Shown: positions 25,922 through 34,454 of the stretch, in pieces
Layout: every line of letters begins with the position of its first letter
Position numbering within the stretch: the first letter of the stretch is position 1
Source of the DNA: Pontibacter anaerobius
Lineage (GTDB): Bacteria > Bacteroidota > Bacteroidia > Cytophagales > Hymenobacteraceae
Reading direction: 5' to 3'
DNA length: 64,000 nt
NCBI RefSeq assembly: GCF_026241195.1
Contig: NZ_JAPFQO010000010.1
Span: 1-64,000, forward strand
The notes under the pieces: generated by a model
Seen by the model: the letters and a program-made list of their open reading frames with translations, nothing else
What the model was told of the DNA's origin: nothing
Databases searched by the model: none
Position numbers and translations under genes: made by a program

Positions 25922-27133
25922 CTACACGTTGTTCGGGTAGCGCTGATAGTGGATCTCGGCCACGCGGCGCTGCAGTTCCTCGCGCAGGGCATCAATGTTT
26001 AGCCTGTCGGTGGCGGAGATAAACATGGCCGGGGCGTGCTCCTTGGCCATGTACGTCGCTTTCAGGTCTTCGATAGATGGGCGCACATGATGTTCGCTTT
26101 CCTCGTTCATGCCCTGGTTCTCCTCCTGCAGTTCCAGTTCGCGCTGTTTCAGGTACTCATCAATCTTGTTGAAAACCAGCAACACGGGTTTGTCGGCGGA
26201 GTTAATGTCTTTCAGCGTTTCGTTTACTACGGCGATATGGTCCTCAAACGAGGGGTGCGACACATCCACCACGTGCACCAGCAGGTCTGCCTCACGAATC
26301 TCATCCAAAGTAGATTTAAACGACTCGATAAGCTTGGTAGGCAGCTTTCGGATAAACCCTACCGTGTCGGAAAGCAGGAACGGCACATTGTCGAGCACTA
26401 CTTTGCGCACGGTGGCATCCACGGTGGCAAATAGTTTGTTTTCGGCAAACACCTCCGACTTAGACAGCAGGTTCATCAGCGTGGATTTGCCCACGTTAGT
26501 ATACCCTACCAGTGCCACGCGCACAATGCCGGCGCGGGCCTTGCGCTGCTCAAAGTTCTGCTTCTCAAACTTCTTCAGGCGTTCGCGCAGCAACGATATC
26601 TTGTCGCGCACAATACGGCGGTCTGTCTCAATTTCCGTTTCACCCGGTCCCTTCATACCGATACCTCCTTTTTGCTTGGATAAGTGGGTCCAGAGGTTGG
26701 TGAGGCGCGGCAGCAGGTACTGGTACTGGGCCATTTCTACCTGGGCGTGTGCCTGGGCCGTTTTGGCGCGCAGGGCAAAGATATCAAGTATAAGCAGGCT
26801 TCGGTCCACGATCTTCACCTGCATTTCGCGCTCAATGTTGCGTACCTGCGAGGGGCTCAGGTCATCGTCGAATATCACCATATCCACCCCGTGTTCCTTT
26901 ACAAAAGCCTGTATCTCGTCCAGCTTGCCGCTGCCCACGAAAGTGCGTACATCGGGCTTATCCAGTTTCTGTACAAATCGCTTCAGCGTTTGGGCGCCAG
27001 CGGTTTCAGCCAGGAAGGCAAGCTCATCAAGGTATTCCTCTGTCTGCTCGTCGGTTTGGCGGTAGCCTGGCACAGCTACCAGCACTGCCGTCTCCTGCGG
27101 TTTAGAGGTTTCGAAGAATTTCTGTTTAGCCAT
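25922..27133 (-). CDS. hflX: GTPase HflX (ribosome-associated)
   Basis: The 403-residue protein has an N-terminal HflX domain (GSGKLDEIQAFVKEHGVDMV, DDDLSPSQVRNIE), the coiled linker region with PGETEIETDRR, and the G domain: P-loop VGYTNVGKSTLMN (about residues 206-218), DTVGFIRKLP, and NKID. HflX splits stalled or stressed ribosomes using GTP. It starts 3 bp after the stop of the cytochrome gene, so the two share a transcript. Length and motifs are complete. Confidence 0.95.
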   Translation of the reverse strand: MAKQKFFETSKPQETAVLVAVPGYRQTDEQTEEYLDELAFLAETAGAQTLKRFVQKLDKPDVRTFVGSGKLDEIQAFVKEHGVDMVIFDDDLSPSQVRNIEREMQVKIVDRSLLILDIFALRAKTAQAHAQVEMAQYQYLLPRLTNLWTHLSKQKGGIGMKGPGETEIETDRRIVRDKISLLRERLKKFEKQNFEQRKARAGIVRVALVGYTNVGKSTLMNLLSKSEVFAENKLFATVDATVRKVVLDNVPFLLSDTVGFIRKLPTKLIESFKSTLDEIREADLLVHVVDVSHPSFEDHIAVVNETLKDINSADKPVLLVFNKIDEYLKQRELELQEENQGMNEESEHHVRPSIEDLKATYMAKEHAPAMFISATDRLNIDALREELQRRVAEIHYQRYPNNV

Positions 27134-27136
27134 TCA

Positions 27137-27865
27137 TTATTTTTTAAGCGTCATGGTATAGGCGGCCAGCGCCTGAACTTCTTCATCAGATAGCTGACTG
27201 CCGAAAGCTGGCATCAGGCCACGGCCATTCTCGATTACGTTTACACGATTGTTCTGGCTGAGGTTGCTTACCGTGAGGTTAGCGGCACCACCCAGACCCT
27301 TGGCACCGTCGGGGCCGTGGCAGATCTCGCATAGCTGGGTATAAATGGCTTTTGAATTGGCAAGTTGCGCCTCAGTCATGGCTGCCACAATCTCCTCATG
27401 CGCCACCGGCGACTCACTCAGGCCAGCATCGCCTACCTCTGCTGCATCGGTTTCAGGAGTTGCATTCACAGTGATGGTAGCGTTCTGGATAGGCCCTGGG
27501 TTCTTCATCGTCAGGCTTTTAGTTTCGGCCACACCGTATATGTACAGGAAAATCAGCAGAGACAGGGTAGCCAATACCTTACTCTCGCGCTTGATGCCCA
27601 CAATACCCAGCGGTATAGCCAGGAGTACTAATAACACTTTAACAATGAGCCAGCCCGGCACACCCCGGTAACTGAAGAGCAGGTAACCGCCCGTTATCAG
27701 GATCAGGGTACCGAAGATGATATCCAGTATTCTGGTTTGCTTGCGTGCTTTTTCCAGTGCCGTGCGCTTGTTTAGCAGCAGCAACACCGTTTTGTAGGCA
27801 AACAGGAGCAGGAACAATACCACCACCAGCACGTGCGTGTGCAGAAACACAACAGTTGCTTGCAT
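27137..27865 (-). CDS. Membrane-anchored c-type cytochrome with SirB-like membrane part
   Basis: Residues 1-125 have four hydrophobic helices; the start (VVVLFLLLFAYKTVLLLLNK) and KQTRILDIIFGTLILITGGYL resemble SirB family membrane proteins. After a linker rich in alanine and glutamate comes a single c-type cytochrome domain with heme motif LCEICHGPDG (about residues 188-197) and distal methionine in GRGLMPAFG. It would carry electrons on the outer face of the inner membrane. It is the first gene of a pair with hflX, with only 3 bp between them. Confidence 0.85.
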   Translation of the reverse strand: MQATVVFLHTHVLVVVLFLLLFAYKTVLLLLNKRTALEKARKQTRILDIIFGTLILITGGYLLFSYRGVPGWLIVKVLLVLLAIPLGIVGIKRESKVLATLSLLIFLYIYGVAETKSLTMKNPGPIQNATITVNATPETDAAEVGDAGLSESPVAHEEIVAAMTEAQLANSKAIYTQLCEICHGPDGAKGLGGAANLTVSNLSQNNRVNVIENGRGLMPAFGSQLSDEEVQALAAYTMTLKK

Positions 27866-28006
27866 GTTTTATACTTTGGTTGGAAGAATAGCTGCAAATT
27901 ACATTAAAATTTCTGATGGTGCGGTCAAAATAGCTAACTTGCGGCTGTTTAAACCAGAGAGCCGTAAGGTAATAGAAGCAGCTGTTTCGCACCGCACTGA
28001 GTAGCA

Positions 28007-28549
28007 ATGGATCACAGACTTTTCCATATTGATGGCCTGATAGAGTTTCAACCACGCGTCTTCCGCGATGACCGTGGCTATTTTATGGAAACCTTTAGCC
28101 AGAAGTGGTTTGAGCCGCTTGGCCTTAAGCCCGTTTTTGTGCAGGATAACCAATCTGTGTCTGCAAAAGGCGTGCTGCGCGGGCTGCACTTCCAGAGGCC
28201 GCCACATGCACAGGCAAAACTGGTAAGGGTATCCACAGGTAAGGCGTTGGATGTGGCCGTGGACCTGCGCAAAAACTCGCCTACTTACGGACAGTACAAG
28301 GCCTGCATACTTGATGCTGAAAAGCACAACCTATTCTACATCCCGGAGGGCTTTGCCCACGGTTTCGTGGCCCTGGAGGATAACACCACTTTCCTCTACA
28401 AGTGCACCGATTTTTACGCGCCGGAAACGGAGGGCGGCATACTTTGGAATGACCCAGCCCTAGGCATCGACTGGGGATTGGCCGAGCCGCTTGTCTCGCC
28501 GAAGGATGAGGTGCTGCCGCTGCTGGACGGTTTCAGTTCACCGTTTTAA
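28007..28549 (+). CDS. rfbC: dTDP-4-dehydrorhamnose 3,5-epimerase
   Basis: The 180-residue protein is full length. RDDRGYFMETFSQKWF, NQSVSAKGVLRGLHFQ and FYIPEGFAHGFVALED are the family blocks; the catalytic histidine is in RGLHFQ. It makes dTDP-4-keto-L-rhamnose for surface polysaccharide. Here it is alone: the other rhamnose genes (rfbA, rfbB, rfbD) are not in the window. It is divergent from the cytochrome-hflX pair and ends at a bidirectional terminator. Confidence 0.93.
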   Translation: MDHRLFHIDGLIEFQPRVFRDDRGYFMETFSQKWFEPLGLKPVFVQDNQSVSAKGVLRGLHFQRPPHAQAKLVRVSTGKALDVAVDLRKNSPTYGQYKACILDAEKHNLFYIPEGFAHGFVALEDNTTFLYKCTDFYAPETEGGILWNDPALGIDWGLAEPLVSPKDEVLPLLDGFSSPF

Positions 28550-28589
28550 GGGAGATTCAGACGTTAGATTCTAGACACTAGACGCACAA

Positions 28590-28638
28590 TTTAAAAAGGC
28601 GCTGCTGCAGACTTTACCTGCAGCAGCGCCTTTTTAAA
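28590..28638. terminator. Bidirectional terminator between rfbC and murF
   Basis: TTAAAAAGGCGCTGCTGCAG pairs perfectly with its complement around a 7-base loop, with A and T runs at the ends, serving both convergent genes. Confidence 0.95.
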
Positions 28639-28675
28639 TTTCAGTGATCCGAAGATCGCAAAGGGTTGGAAGGAT

Positions 28676-29977
28676 CTACTTATCCAATACCTCTAACTCC
28701 TCCACCAGCGTCTCCAGCCCCATGCCCCGGGATCCCTTGATCAGCACATAGCTTTCCGCAATTGGGTTCTTGCGCAGCCACGTCTGCAGCTCCGGCTTTG
28801 TCTCGAAGTATAAAAAGCTGTCGTTTATTCCGGCGGCATACTGCATGTCCTTGCCGCAAAGTATAACGGTGTTAAAAGGCTGCTGGGCTACTACCTCACC
28901 CAAAGCGCGGTGCTCGGCCTCGCTCTCCGTCCCCATCTCAAACATATCGCCAAGTATAACCACCTTCTTAGGCGCATGCATACTGCCGAAGTTGCGCACG
29001 GCGGCGGCCATGGAGGTAGGGTTGGCGTTGTAGGCGTCCAGGATGATGGTGTTGCTGCCCTTTTGCAGCACCTGCGAGCGGTTGTTTACCGGGCTGTAGG
29101 CGGCAATGGCCTCGTTGGCTTGCTGCAGCGGCACACCGAAGTACTTGCCAATGCAGGCGGCGGCGGCCATGTTCTCGTAGTTGTAGCTGCCCACCAGCTG
29201 GGTGTGCACCACGTTGCCTTCCTCATCTTTGTACACCACGTAAGGCGAGGCCTCCAGCAGCTCGCTGTGGTAATAGTCTTCTGTGCCTGGGTAGGTCACT
29301 TTATCCTCAATGCGGCGACTCATGCGCATCAGGTGCTCGTTGCCGGTGTTGATGAACACGGTGCCGCCATGCTCCAGCAGGTGCACGTACAGCTCGCTCT
29401 TGCCACGGGCCACGCCTTCCAGGCTGCCGAATCCTTCTAAATGCGCCTTACCGATATTCGTGATCATGCCGTGCGTGGGCTGGGCGATACTGGAGAGCAG
29501 CGCAATCTCGCCGATGTGGTTGGCGCCCATCTCAATGATAGCCATTTCGTGCTCCGGCGTAATGCGCAGCAGCGTGAGCGGCACCCCGATGTGGTTGTTC
29601 AGGTTGCCCTGCGTGTAGAGCGTGTTAAACTTCCGGCTCAGCACGGCGTGAATTAACTCCTTGGAGGTGGTCTTGCCGTTGGAGCCCGTGATGCCGATAA
29701 CCGGTATACTTAGCTGGCGGCGGTGGTGGCGTGCCAGGTTCTGCAGGGTCTGCAGTGTATCCTCTACCACAAACACGTTGTCCGCAGCCATATTGGGGTC
29801 ATCCACCACGGCATACCTGGCGCCTTTTTCCAAGGCCATCTGGGCAAACTTTGCACCCTTGAAATTAGGCCCGTTCAGGGCAAAAAACATACTTTGGTCC
29901 TGCGTGGCGCGGGAGTCGGTGCTGACGTGCCGGCACTCCAGGTATTTTTGGTATAAAAACTCGATGGTGTTCTGCAT
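28676..29977 (-). CDS. murF: UDP-N-acetylmuramoyl-tripeptide-D-Ala-D-Ala ligase
   Basis: The 433-residue protein has the Mur ligase ATP loop PVIGITGSNGKTTSKEL (about residues 95-111), the central block AIIEMGANHIGEIALLS, and the C-terminal ILDAYNANPTSMAAAVRNF. These identify MurF, which adds D-Ala-D-Ala to the peptidoglycan precursor in the cytoplasm. It stands apart from the usual division-wall cluster, as is common in Bacteroidota. The start ATG gives MQNTIEFLYQKYLE. Confidence 0.95.
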   Translation of the reverse strand: MQNTIEFLYQKYLECRHVSTDSRATQDQSMFFALNGPNFKGAKFAQMALEKGARYAVVDDPNMAADNVFVVEDTLQTLQNLARHHRRQLSIPVIGITGSNGKTTSKELIHAVLSRKFNTLYTQGNLNNHIGVPLTLLRITPEHEMAIIEMGANHIGEIALLSSIAQPTHGMITNIGKAHLEGFGSLEGVARGKSELYVHLLEHGGTVFINTGNEHLMRMSRRIEDKVTYPGTEDYYHSELLEASPYVVYKDEEGNVVHTQLVGSYNYENMAAAACIGKYFGVPLQQANEAIAAYSPVNNRSQVLQKGSNTIILDAYNANPTSMAAAVRNFGSMHAPKKVVILGDMFEMGTESEAEHRALGEVVAQQPFNTVILCGKDMQYAAGINDSFLYFETKPELQTWLRKNPIAESYVLIKGSRGMGLETLVEELEVLDK

Positions 29978-30145
29978 GAAATGCGTTATTTTAGCTTAAT
30001 TCTGATGCTTGCCATCAGGGAAAAAACAGGTTGTGGGTATAACGGCCACACATGGCGGCAATATACATCCAATTACACAAAAACGACAGTTAGCCGATGC
30101 ACGTTCATCAAAATAGCCTGTAGCCACGCCAAACCCTTTACACGC

Positions 30146-32377
30146 ATGAAAACGCTCATTCCGCTGTTGCTTATACTTCTGGCCTGGCAGGGCGCCCTGG
30201 CGCAGCAACCCGAGCCGCTTCGGTTTAGGATGACGCAGGAGATCCCCGTGGTCGTACCCGGCGGACAACTGGCAAGCCCCTGGAGCGGAGGCCTCAACAC
30301 TCCCCAGTTCTCCACCATAGACCTTAACCGGGATGGACAGCCTGACTTGTTTGCCTACGACAGGCAGGTGCACAAAGTATACACCTGGCTGGCGGTGCAG
30401 GAGGCCGGGCAGTGGCAGTACAGGTACGCGCCGGAGTACGAAAGCCTTTTCCCGCAAGACCTCACTAACTGGGTGCTCCTCCGCGATTTTAACTGCGATG
30501 GACTGAAGGATATCTTCACAAGTTCGCCGCTGGGCATCCGGGTGTTTAAGCAGGAAGCGGGCCAACTCTCCTTTACATTAACTACGGATGCCCTCCGGTA
30601 TAAAAACGAAAGGGTAAACATGCAGATGAGTGGCAGCGATGTGCCTGCCATTACAGATATTGACGGCGATGGCGACCTGGACATACTGCTGACGGAATTT
30701 GCGCAGGGGTATAACCTGGAGCTGTACCGCAACATGCAGGCAGAGCAGGGTCAGCCCTGTGGTGCGCTTGCATTTGAAATGCAGACAAGCTGGTGGGGCG
30801 GCATTACCGAGTGCAGCGGTTGCAACAACTTCGCGTTTGGCGAGACGTGCAGCGTGAAGGAGGGCGAAAGTATAGCGGTGCCGATGCACTCTGGGCACGA
30901 GGGCTCCTCGCTGCTGCTGCTCGATACGGATGCCGACGGCGATAAAGATCTGCTAATAGGGGCTGTAACCTGTGAGAACCTGGTGATGATGGAAAACAAG
31001 GGAAGCCGAAGTGAGGCCGTGATGAACAGCTTGTCGCCGCTTTTCCCGGCTGCAAAGCCCGCCGGTTTTAACCGTTTCCCGGCTTCTTTTTATGAGGATG
31101 TGACTTTCGATGGCGTGCCAGATCTGCTGGTGACTTCCCAGGTAACGGATGAGATCTGGGACATGGATTTTCAGCAGTCTACCTGGCTTTACCGCAACAC
31201 TGGTGCCGCCGACAGGCCGGAATTTGATTACGTGCAGGGTAACTTTTTGCAGGGCCAGATGCTAGACTTGAGCGAGGGCGCCTACCCTGCCTTCGCCGAC
31301 CTGGATGCCGACAGCGACCTGGACTTGCTGGTAGGCAACGATGCCAGCCTCCGCAACGGGGTTTACAGCGGATCTCTTAGCTTTTACCGTAATACCGGCA
31401 CTGCCTCCAAGCCCACCTTCGAGCTGGTGACAGATAATTTTCTACAGTTGCACAGCCAGCAGTTGTACCATATAAAACCTGCTTTTGCCGACATAAACGG
31501 CGATGGGAAGCTTGATCTAATGCTGACCTCCAAAGGTGTAAATGCCGGTTCCGCACGCATTGTCTGGCTGCGCAACCTTGCCGCCACAGGCCAGCCGGCA
31601 GCCTTCGACTTTTCCCAAAGGCAGGAGCTGCTGAAGATCACGGACGGGGATACCCCAGCCTTTGCCGACCTGGATAATGACGGTGACCTGGATTTGCTTC
31701 TGGGTAAGGCCGCCAGCAACCTGGAGTTTTACCGCAACACCGGAACATCCGCAGCGCCCGTCTATACGTTGGAAAGCAGTAGTTTTGGCGGCATCAACTA
31801 TAACTTCGACAGGCGCTTCCTGCATCCTTTTGTGCATGATATAGACGGCGACAACATACCCGATTTGCTGACGGTGGATGAAAGCGGCGAGCTGCGCATC
31901 TACCGCAACATCACCCAAAACCTGAGCGCCACTTTTACCGCCGAAACCGAGGTGCTGGAGAACGAGCTGAAGCAGCAGGCGCAGGCCACCAAGCTGGGCC
32001 ATGGGCTAAGTATAACAGCAGCGCCTTTGGGCGGAGACAAGCAGCTGTACCTGGCGATGGGCTCCAAAGGCGGCGGTTTATACTTGCTGCAGCAAACGGC
32101 AGGAAACGAATCATTTCCGGTTGGCGACAACCTCACTCTTAAAGTATACCCTAACCCCCACGACAATAACCTGCCGGAGCCGGTAACAGTGCAAGCCTCA
32201 GAGCGTGTGCAACTGGACGTTTACGATATGGTGGGTAAGCACGTGTACCGCAGCCAGCGCGGCAAGTATAGCCGCAGCCATACTTTGCCAGTGCAGGGTT
32301 TGCAGGCGGGCATGTATGTTGTAAGGGCCACTACAGAGTCCGGTAGCCAAGCTGCTGTAAAACTGATGGTGCGCTAA
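30146..32377 (+). CDS. Secreted FG-GAP/VCBS repeat protein with T9SS sorting domain
   Basis: I start at the ATG giving MKTLIPLLLILLAWQGALAQ, a clear signal peptide; the open frame extends 55 codons further without one. The body holds about nine calcium-binding repeats of the form DxDGDxDLD (for example DIDGDGDLDILL, DLDADSDLDLLVG, DLDNDGDLDLLLG), which build a beta-propeller. The C-terminus (LTLKVYPNPHDNNLPEPV, LQAGMYVVRATTE) is a type A sorting domain for type IX secretion. It is probably a surface adhesin-like protein. Its stop overlaps the next start by one base. Confidence 0.9.
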   Translation: MKTLIPLLLILLAWQGALAQQPEPLRFRMTQEIPVVVPGGQLASPWSGGLNTPQFSTIDLNRDGQPDLFAYDRQVHKVYTWLAVQEAGQWQYRYAPEYESLFPQDLTNWVLLRDFNCDGLKDIFTSSPLGIRVFKQEAGQLSFTLTTDALRYKNERVNMQMSGSDVPAITDIDGDGDLDILLTEFAQGYNLELYRNMQAEQGQPCGALAFEMQTSWWGGITECSGCNNFAFGETCSVKEGESIAVPMHSGHEGSSLLLLDTDADGDKDLLIGAVTCENLVMMENKGSRSEAVMNSLSPLFPAAKPAGFNRFPASFYEDVTFDGVPDLLVTSQVTDEIWDMDFQQSTWLYRNTGAADRPEFDYVQGNFLQGQMLDLSEGAYPAFADLDADSDLDLLVGNDASLRNGVYSGSLSFYRNTGTASKPTFELVTDNFLQLHSQQLYHIKPAFADINGDGKLDLMLTSKGVNAGSARIVWLRNLAATGQPAAFDFSQRQELLKITDGDTPAFADLDNDGDLDLLLGKAASNLEFYRNTGTSAAPVYTLESSSFGGINYNFDRRFLHPFVHDIDGDNIPDLLTVDESGELRIYRNITQNLSATFTAETEVLENELKQQAQATKLGHGLSITAAPLGGDKQLYLAMGSKGGGLYLLQQTAGNESFPVGDNLTLKVYPNPHDNNLPEPVTVQASERVQLDVYDMVGKHVYRSQRGKYSRSHTLPVQGLQAGMYVVRATTESGSQAAVKLMVR

Positions 32378-32766
32378 TGCAGGCATTTCTATACTTTAAC
32401 CTAACGCCGGCAGGCATGGTTTTTCGAGAGCCGTTGGTGGAGCAGGTGCGCCAAAGCATGCCGGCTGTTTCCGTGCTCGATCTGGATGCAAAATCTGATG
32501 AACTGCTGCAGCACTATGCGCTGCGCCTGCTCCGGGAGGCGGAACAGGCGGTGGTAAGTATAAAATCTGAGGACGGCACGGCCGATCTGGGAAGTATAAT
32601 GCCGCTGCTGGAAGAGCTGTTTGAGGAAGGAAAACTACGGCGGGTGCTGCTGTTGGGGACCCATCCGCGCCTGGAGCGCATTTTCGCTGCTCGCCCTCAT
32701 GTGAGGCTCAAGGTAGTGCAGGAGGGGGATGTGCTGGAGGAGGTTAAGCAGTTTTTGGGAGTGTGA
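32377..32766 (+). CDS. Hypothetical cytoplasmic protein (129 aa)
   Basis: The ATG overlaps the stop of the preceding T9SS gene (TAATG), so translation is coupled. The protein has alternating strands and helices (MQAFLYFNLTPAGMVF, VSVLDLDAKSDELLQHY, RRVLLLGTHPRLERIF) and no signal peptide or membrane segment. I do not recognise a family. It is odd that a small cytoplasmic protein is tightly coupled to a secreted repeat protein. Confidence 0.7.
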   Translation: MQAFLYFNLTPAGMVFREPLVEQVRQSMPAVSVLDLDAKSDELLQHYALRLLREAEQAVVSIKSEDGTADLGSIMPLLEELFEEGKLRRVLLLGTHPRLERIFAARPHVRLKVVQEGDVLEEVKQFLGV

Positions 32767-32854
32767 TCTTGCGTTGTACTTCAGCGCTCTGTAGATGCGA
32801 TTTTATACTTCCTATCCTGGTGCCTTGAAAGCTTTTGGGTTATCTAGAATGATG

Positions 32855-33530
32855 TCTCCTATTGCTGGCGCGAGTTTGCAACTCGTGCCTTTTAATGATG
32901 TTGAGTTTGTAGCTCGACTGGCTTAGAAAGCCATACTTTATACTGTGGCTATACTTTATACTTGTCGCTCCCGCAGTTCCGGACATCCTTGTCCGGAACC
33001 TTCCTGCCGCGGATTTCCTAATCCTCGCAATCCGTACTTTATATTCCATAGCCGTGCTTCCTGTAGCTTGAACCAAGCTAACCTTATTAGCTACTACTGA
33101 TCCTCAGTCTTACGAACCTACAGTTGTATCTCTGGCTTTGGCTCCCTCCAGCCCGGGAGGGCTCGTCTTCCCGCATCGCGCTGTGTATTGAAGCTGCCAT
33201 CGCTGCGCTGCAGGCTGCCCTCCGGGCACCGCATCAATACAAGGCGCTCAACGGAAAGACTGGGATCAGTTTCAATAGCTGCTGCCTTTGCTATGAAAAG
33301 AGGTCTAAGTCCCCCTTCGAAGGGGCAGGGGGATGTAATCATCGGCTGAAAACTCCCCTCCTCGGAAGGGCAGGGGTGGGTTCATTGTTCCCTGTTACAA
33401 AACTTTTAACTTCGATCAAGCGGGATAACAGCCGTTTACAGAACTTAACCTGATGCCTCCGGCCTCAGTGAAGTCTCAGACTTCGCACCATTTGTAGGAC
33501 ACGCGTCTGCAGACGCGCGCCAGATATGAA
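32855..33530 (+). repeat. Dispersed repeat island 2 (modules C, D, A, B)
   Basis: An 840-bp gap between convergent genes. Module C at about 32868-32935 (GAGTTTGTAGCTC hairpin), module D at about 32975-33035 (CCGGACATCCTTGTCCGG and GGATTTCCTAATCC hairpins), module A at about 33045-33300 in plus orientation, and module B at about 33300-33390 (CCCCCTTCGAAGGGG). In this copy of A the central stem is TGTATTGA/TCAATACA (33184-33191 with 33234-33241) instead of the GGAGCTTTTCC-type stem of the other copies, at exactly the same place. A C-like hairpin GCGTCTGCAGACGC follows near 33500. Confidence 0.85.
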
Positions 33531-33605
33531 AAGCGTGCCAAAAGAAAATCCTCCCAGCCAATAACTATTAATCATTCACCATAACCATTAACAAACAACC
33601 AATCC

Positions 33606-34382
33606 TCACCCCTCCAAACTAAACCTGTCGGCATCCAGGTGCGCCGGAAAAGTCTCCCGGAAATCTTCCAGCTCCTTTTTGCTCAATGTTAAAGTATGGA
33701 TGCCTTCGGCCTCAGCAGTTTCCAGGAGGTGATAGCCCTTGGGGTGGATGATGGCGGAGTCACCGGAATAGGGGTGAGCGTTGCCGTCGGTGCCTACACG
33801 GTTCACACCGACCACATAGGCCAGGTTTTCGATGGCGCGGGCCTGCAGCAGTGTGCGCCAGGGTTGGCGGCGCACTTTGGGCCAGTTAGCTACGTACAGC
33901 AGCAGGTCGTAGGCATTGTTGCTGTTGCGGCTCCACACCGGGAAGCGCAGGTCGTAGCATACCAGCGGACACACCTTCCAGCCGTTTAACTCCACCACCA
34001 GCCGCTCTTTGCCTGCGGTATAGGTATGGTGCTCCTTTGCCATCCGGAACAAGTGCTTTTTGTCGTAGCTGGCGTGGCTGCCATCGGGGCGCACCCAGTA
34101 GAGGCGGTTGAAATAATTATCTCCTTCGCGCACCATCACGCTGCCTGTTACTACCGCCTGGTGTTGCTGCGCTTCGTTGCGCATCCACTCCAGCGTAACA
34201 GTATCAGCCTCTTCAGCTACATCGGTAGCATTCATGCTAAAGCCGGTGGTAAACATCTCGGGCAGCACAACGAGGTCTGTTTGCGGGGCGGCGGCGGCCA
34301 GTTTCTCACGGAACATCCGGCGGTTCGCCTCCGCATCCTGCCAGTGCAGGTCTGTCTGTATAATAGTGACGCGTAGGTTCAT
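33606..34382 (-). CDS. Nitrilase-superfamily omega-amidase (YafV-like)
   Basis: The 258-residue protein has the nitrilase triad: glutamate in LVVLPEMFTTGFS (about residue 42), lysine in SYDKKHLFRMAKEHH, and cysteine in CPLVCYDLRFPVWSRN (about residue 145). The MFTTGFS and HLFRMAKEHHTY blocks are typical of omega-amidases of the YafV/Nit2 type, which hydrolyse the amide of alpha-ketoglutaramate or ketosuccinamate. It follows a methionine aminotransferase, the partner that makes those amides from glutamine. Confidence 0.92.
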   Translation of the reverse strand: MNLRVTIIQTDLHWQDAEANRRMFREKLAAAAPQTDLVVLPEMFTTGFSMNATDVAEEADTVTLEWMRNEAQQHQAVVTGSVMVREGDNYFNRLYWVRPDGSHASYDKKHLFRMAKEHHTYTAGKERLVVELNGWKVCPLVCYDLRFPVWSRNSNNAYDLLLYVANWPKVRRQPWRTLLQARAIENLAYVVGVNRVGTDGNAHPYSGDSAIIHPKGYHLLETAEAEGIHTLTLSKKELEDFRETFPAHLDADRFSLEG

Positions 34383-34454
34383 TTAGTACTTTATGTATGT
34401 GGAATCAGGCACGGGATATCCTTTGGCCTTTGCCTATCATCCTTCGTCTTAAAA

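Noticed and set aside
26109..27065. 318-codon plus-strand ORF over hflX
   Set aside because: It is antisense to a clear hflX, is rich in Ser, Arg and Thr as such shadows are, and has no domain.
33124..33453. 109-codon ORF within repeat island 2
   Set aside because: It follows repeat modules A and B and is not conserved in the other copies.
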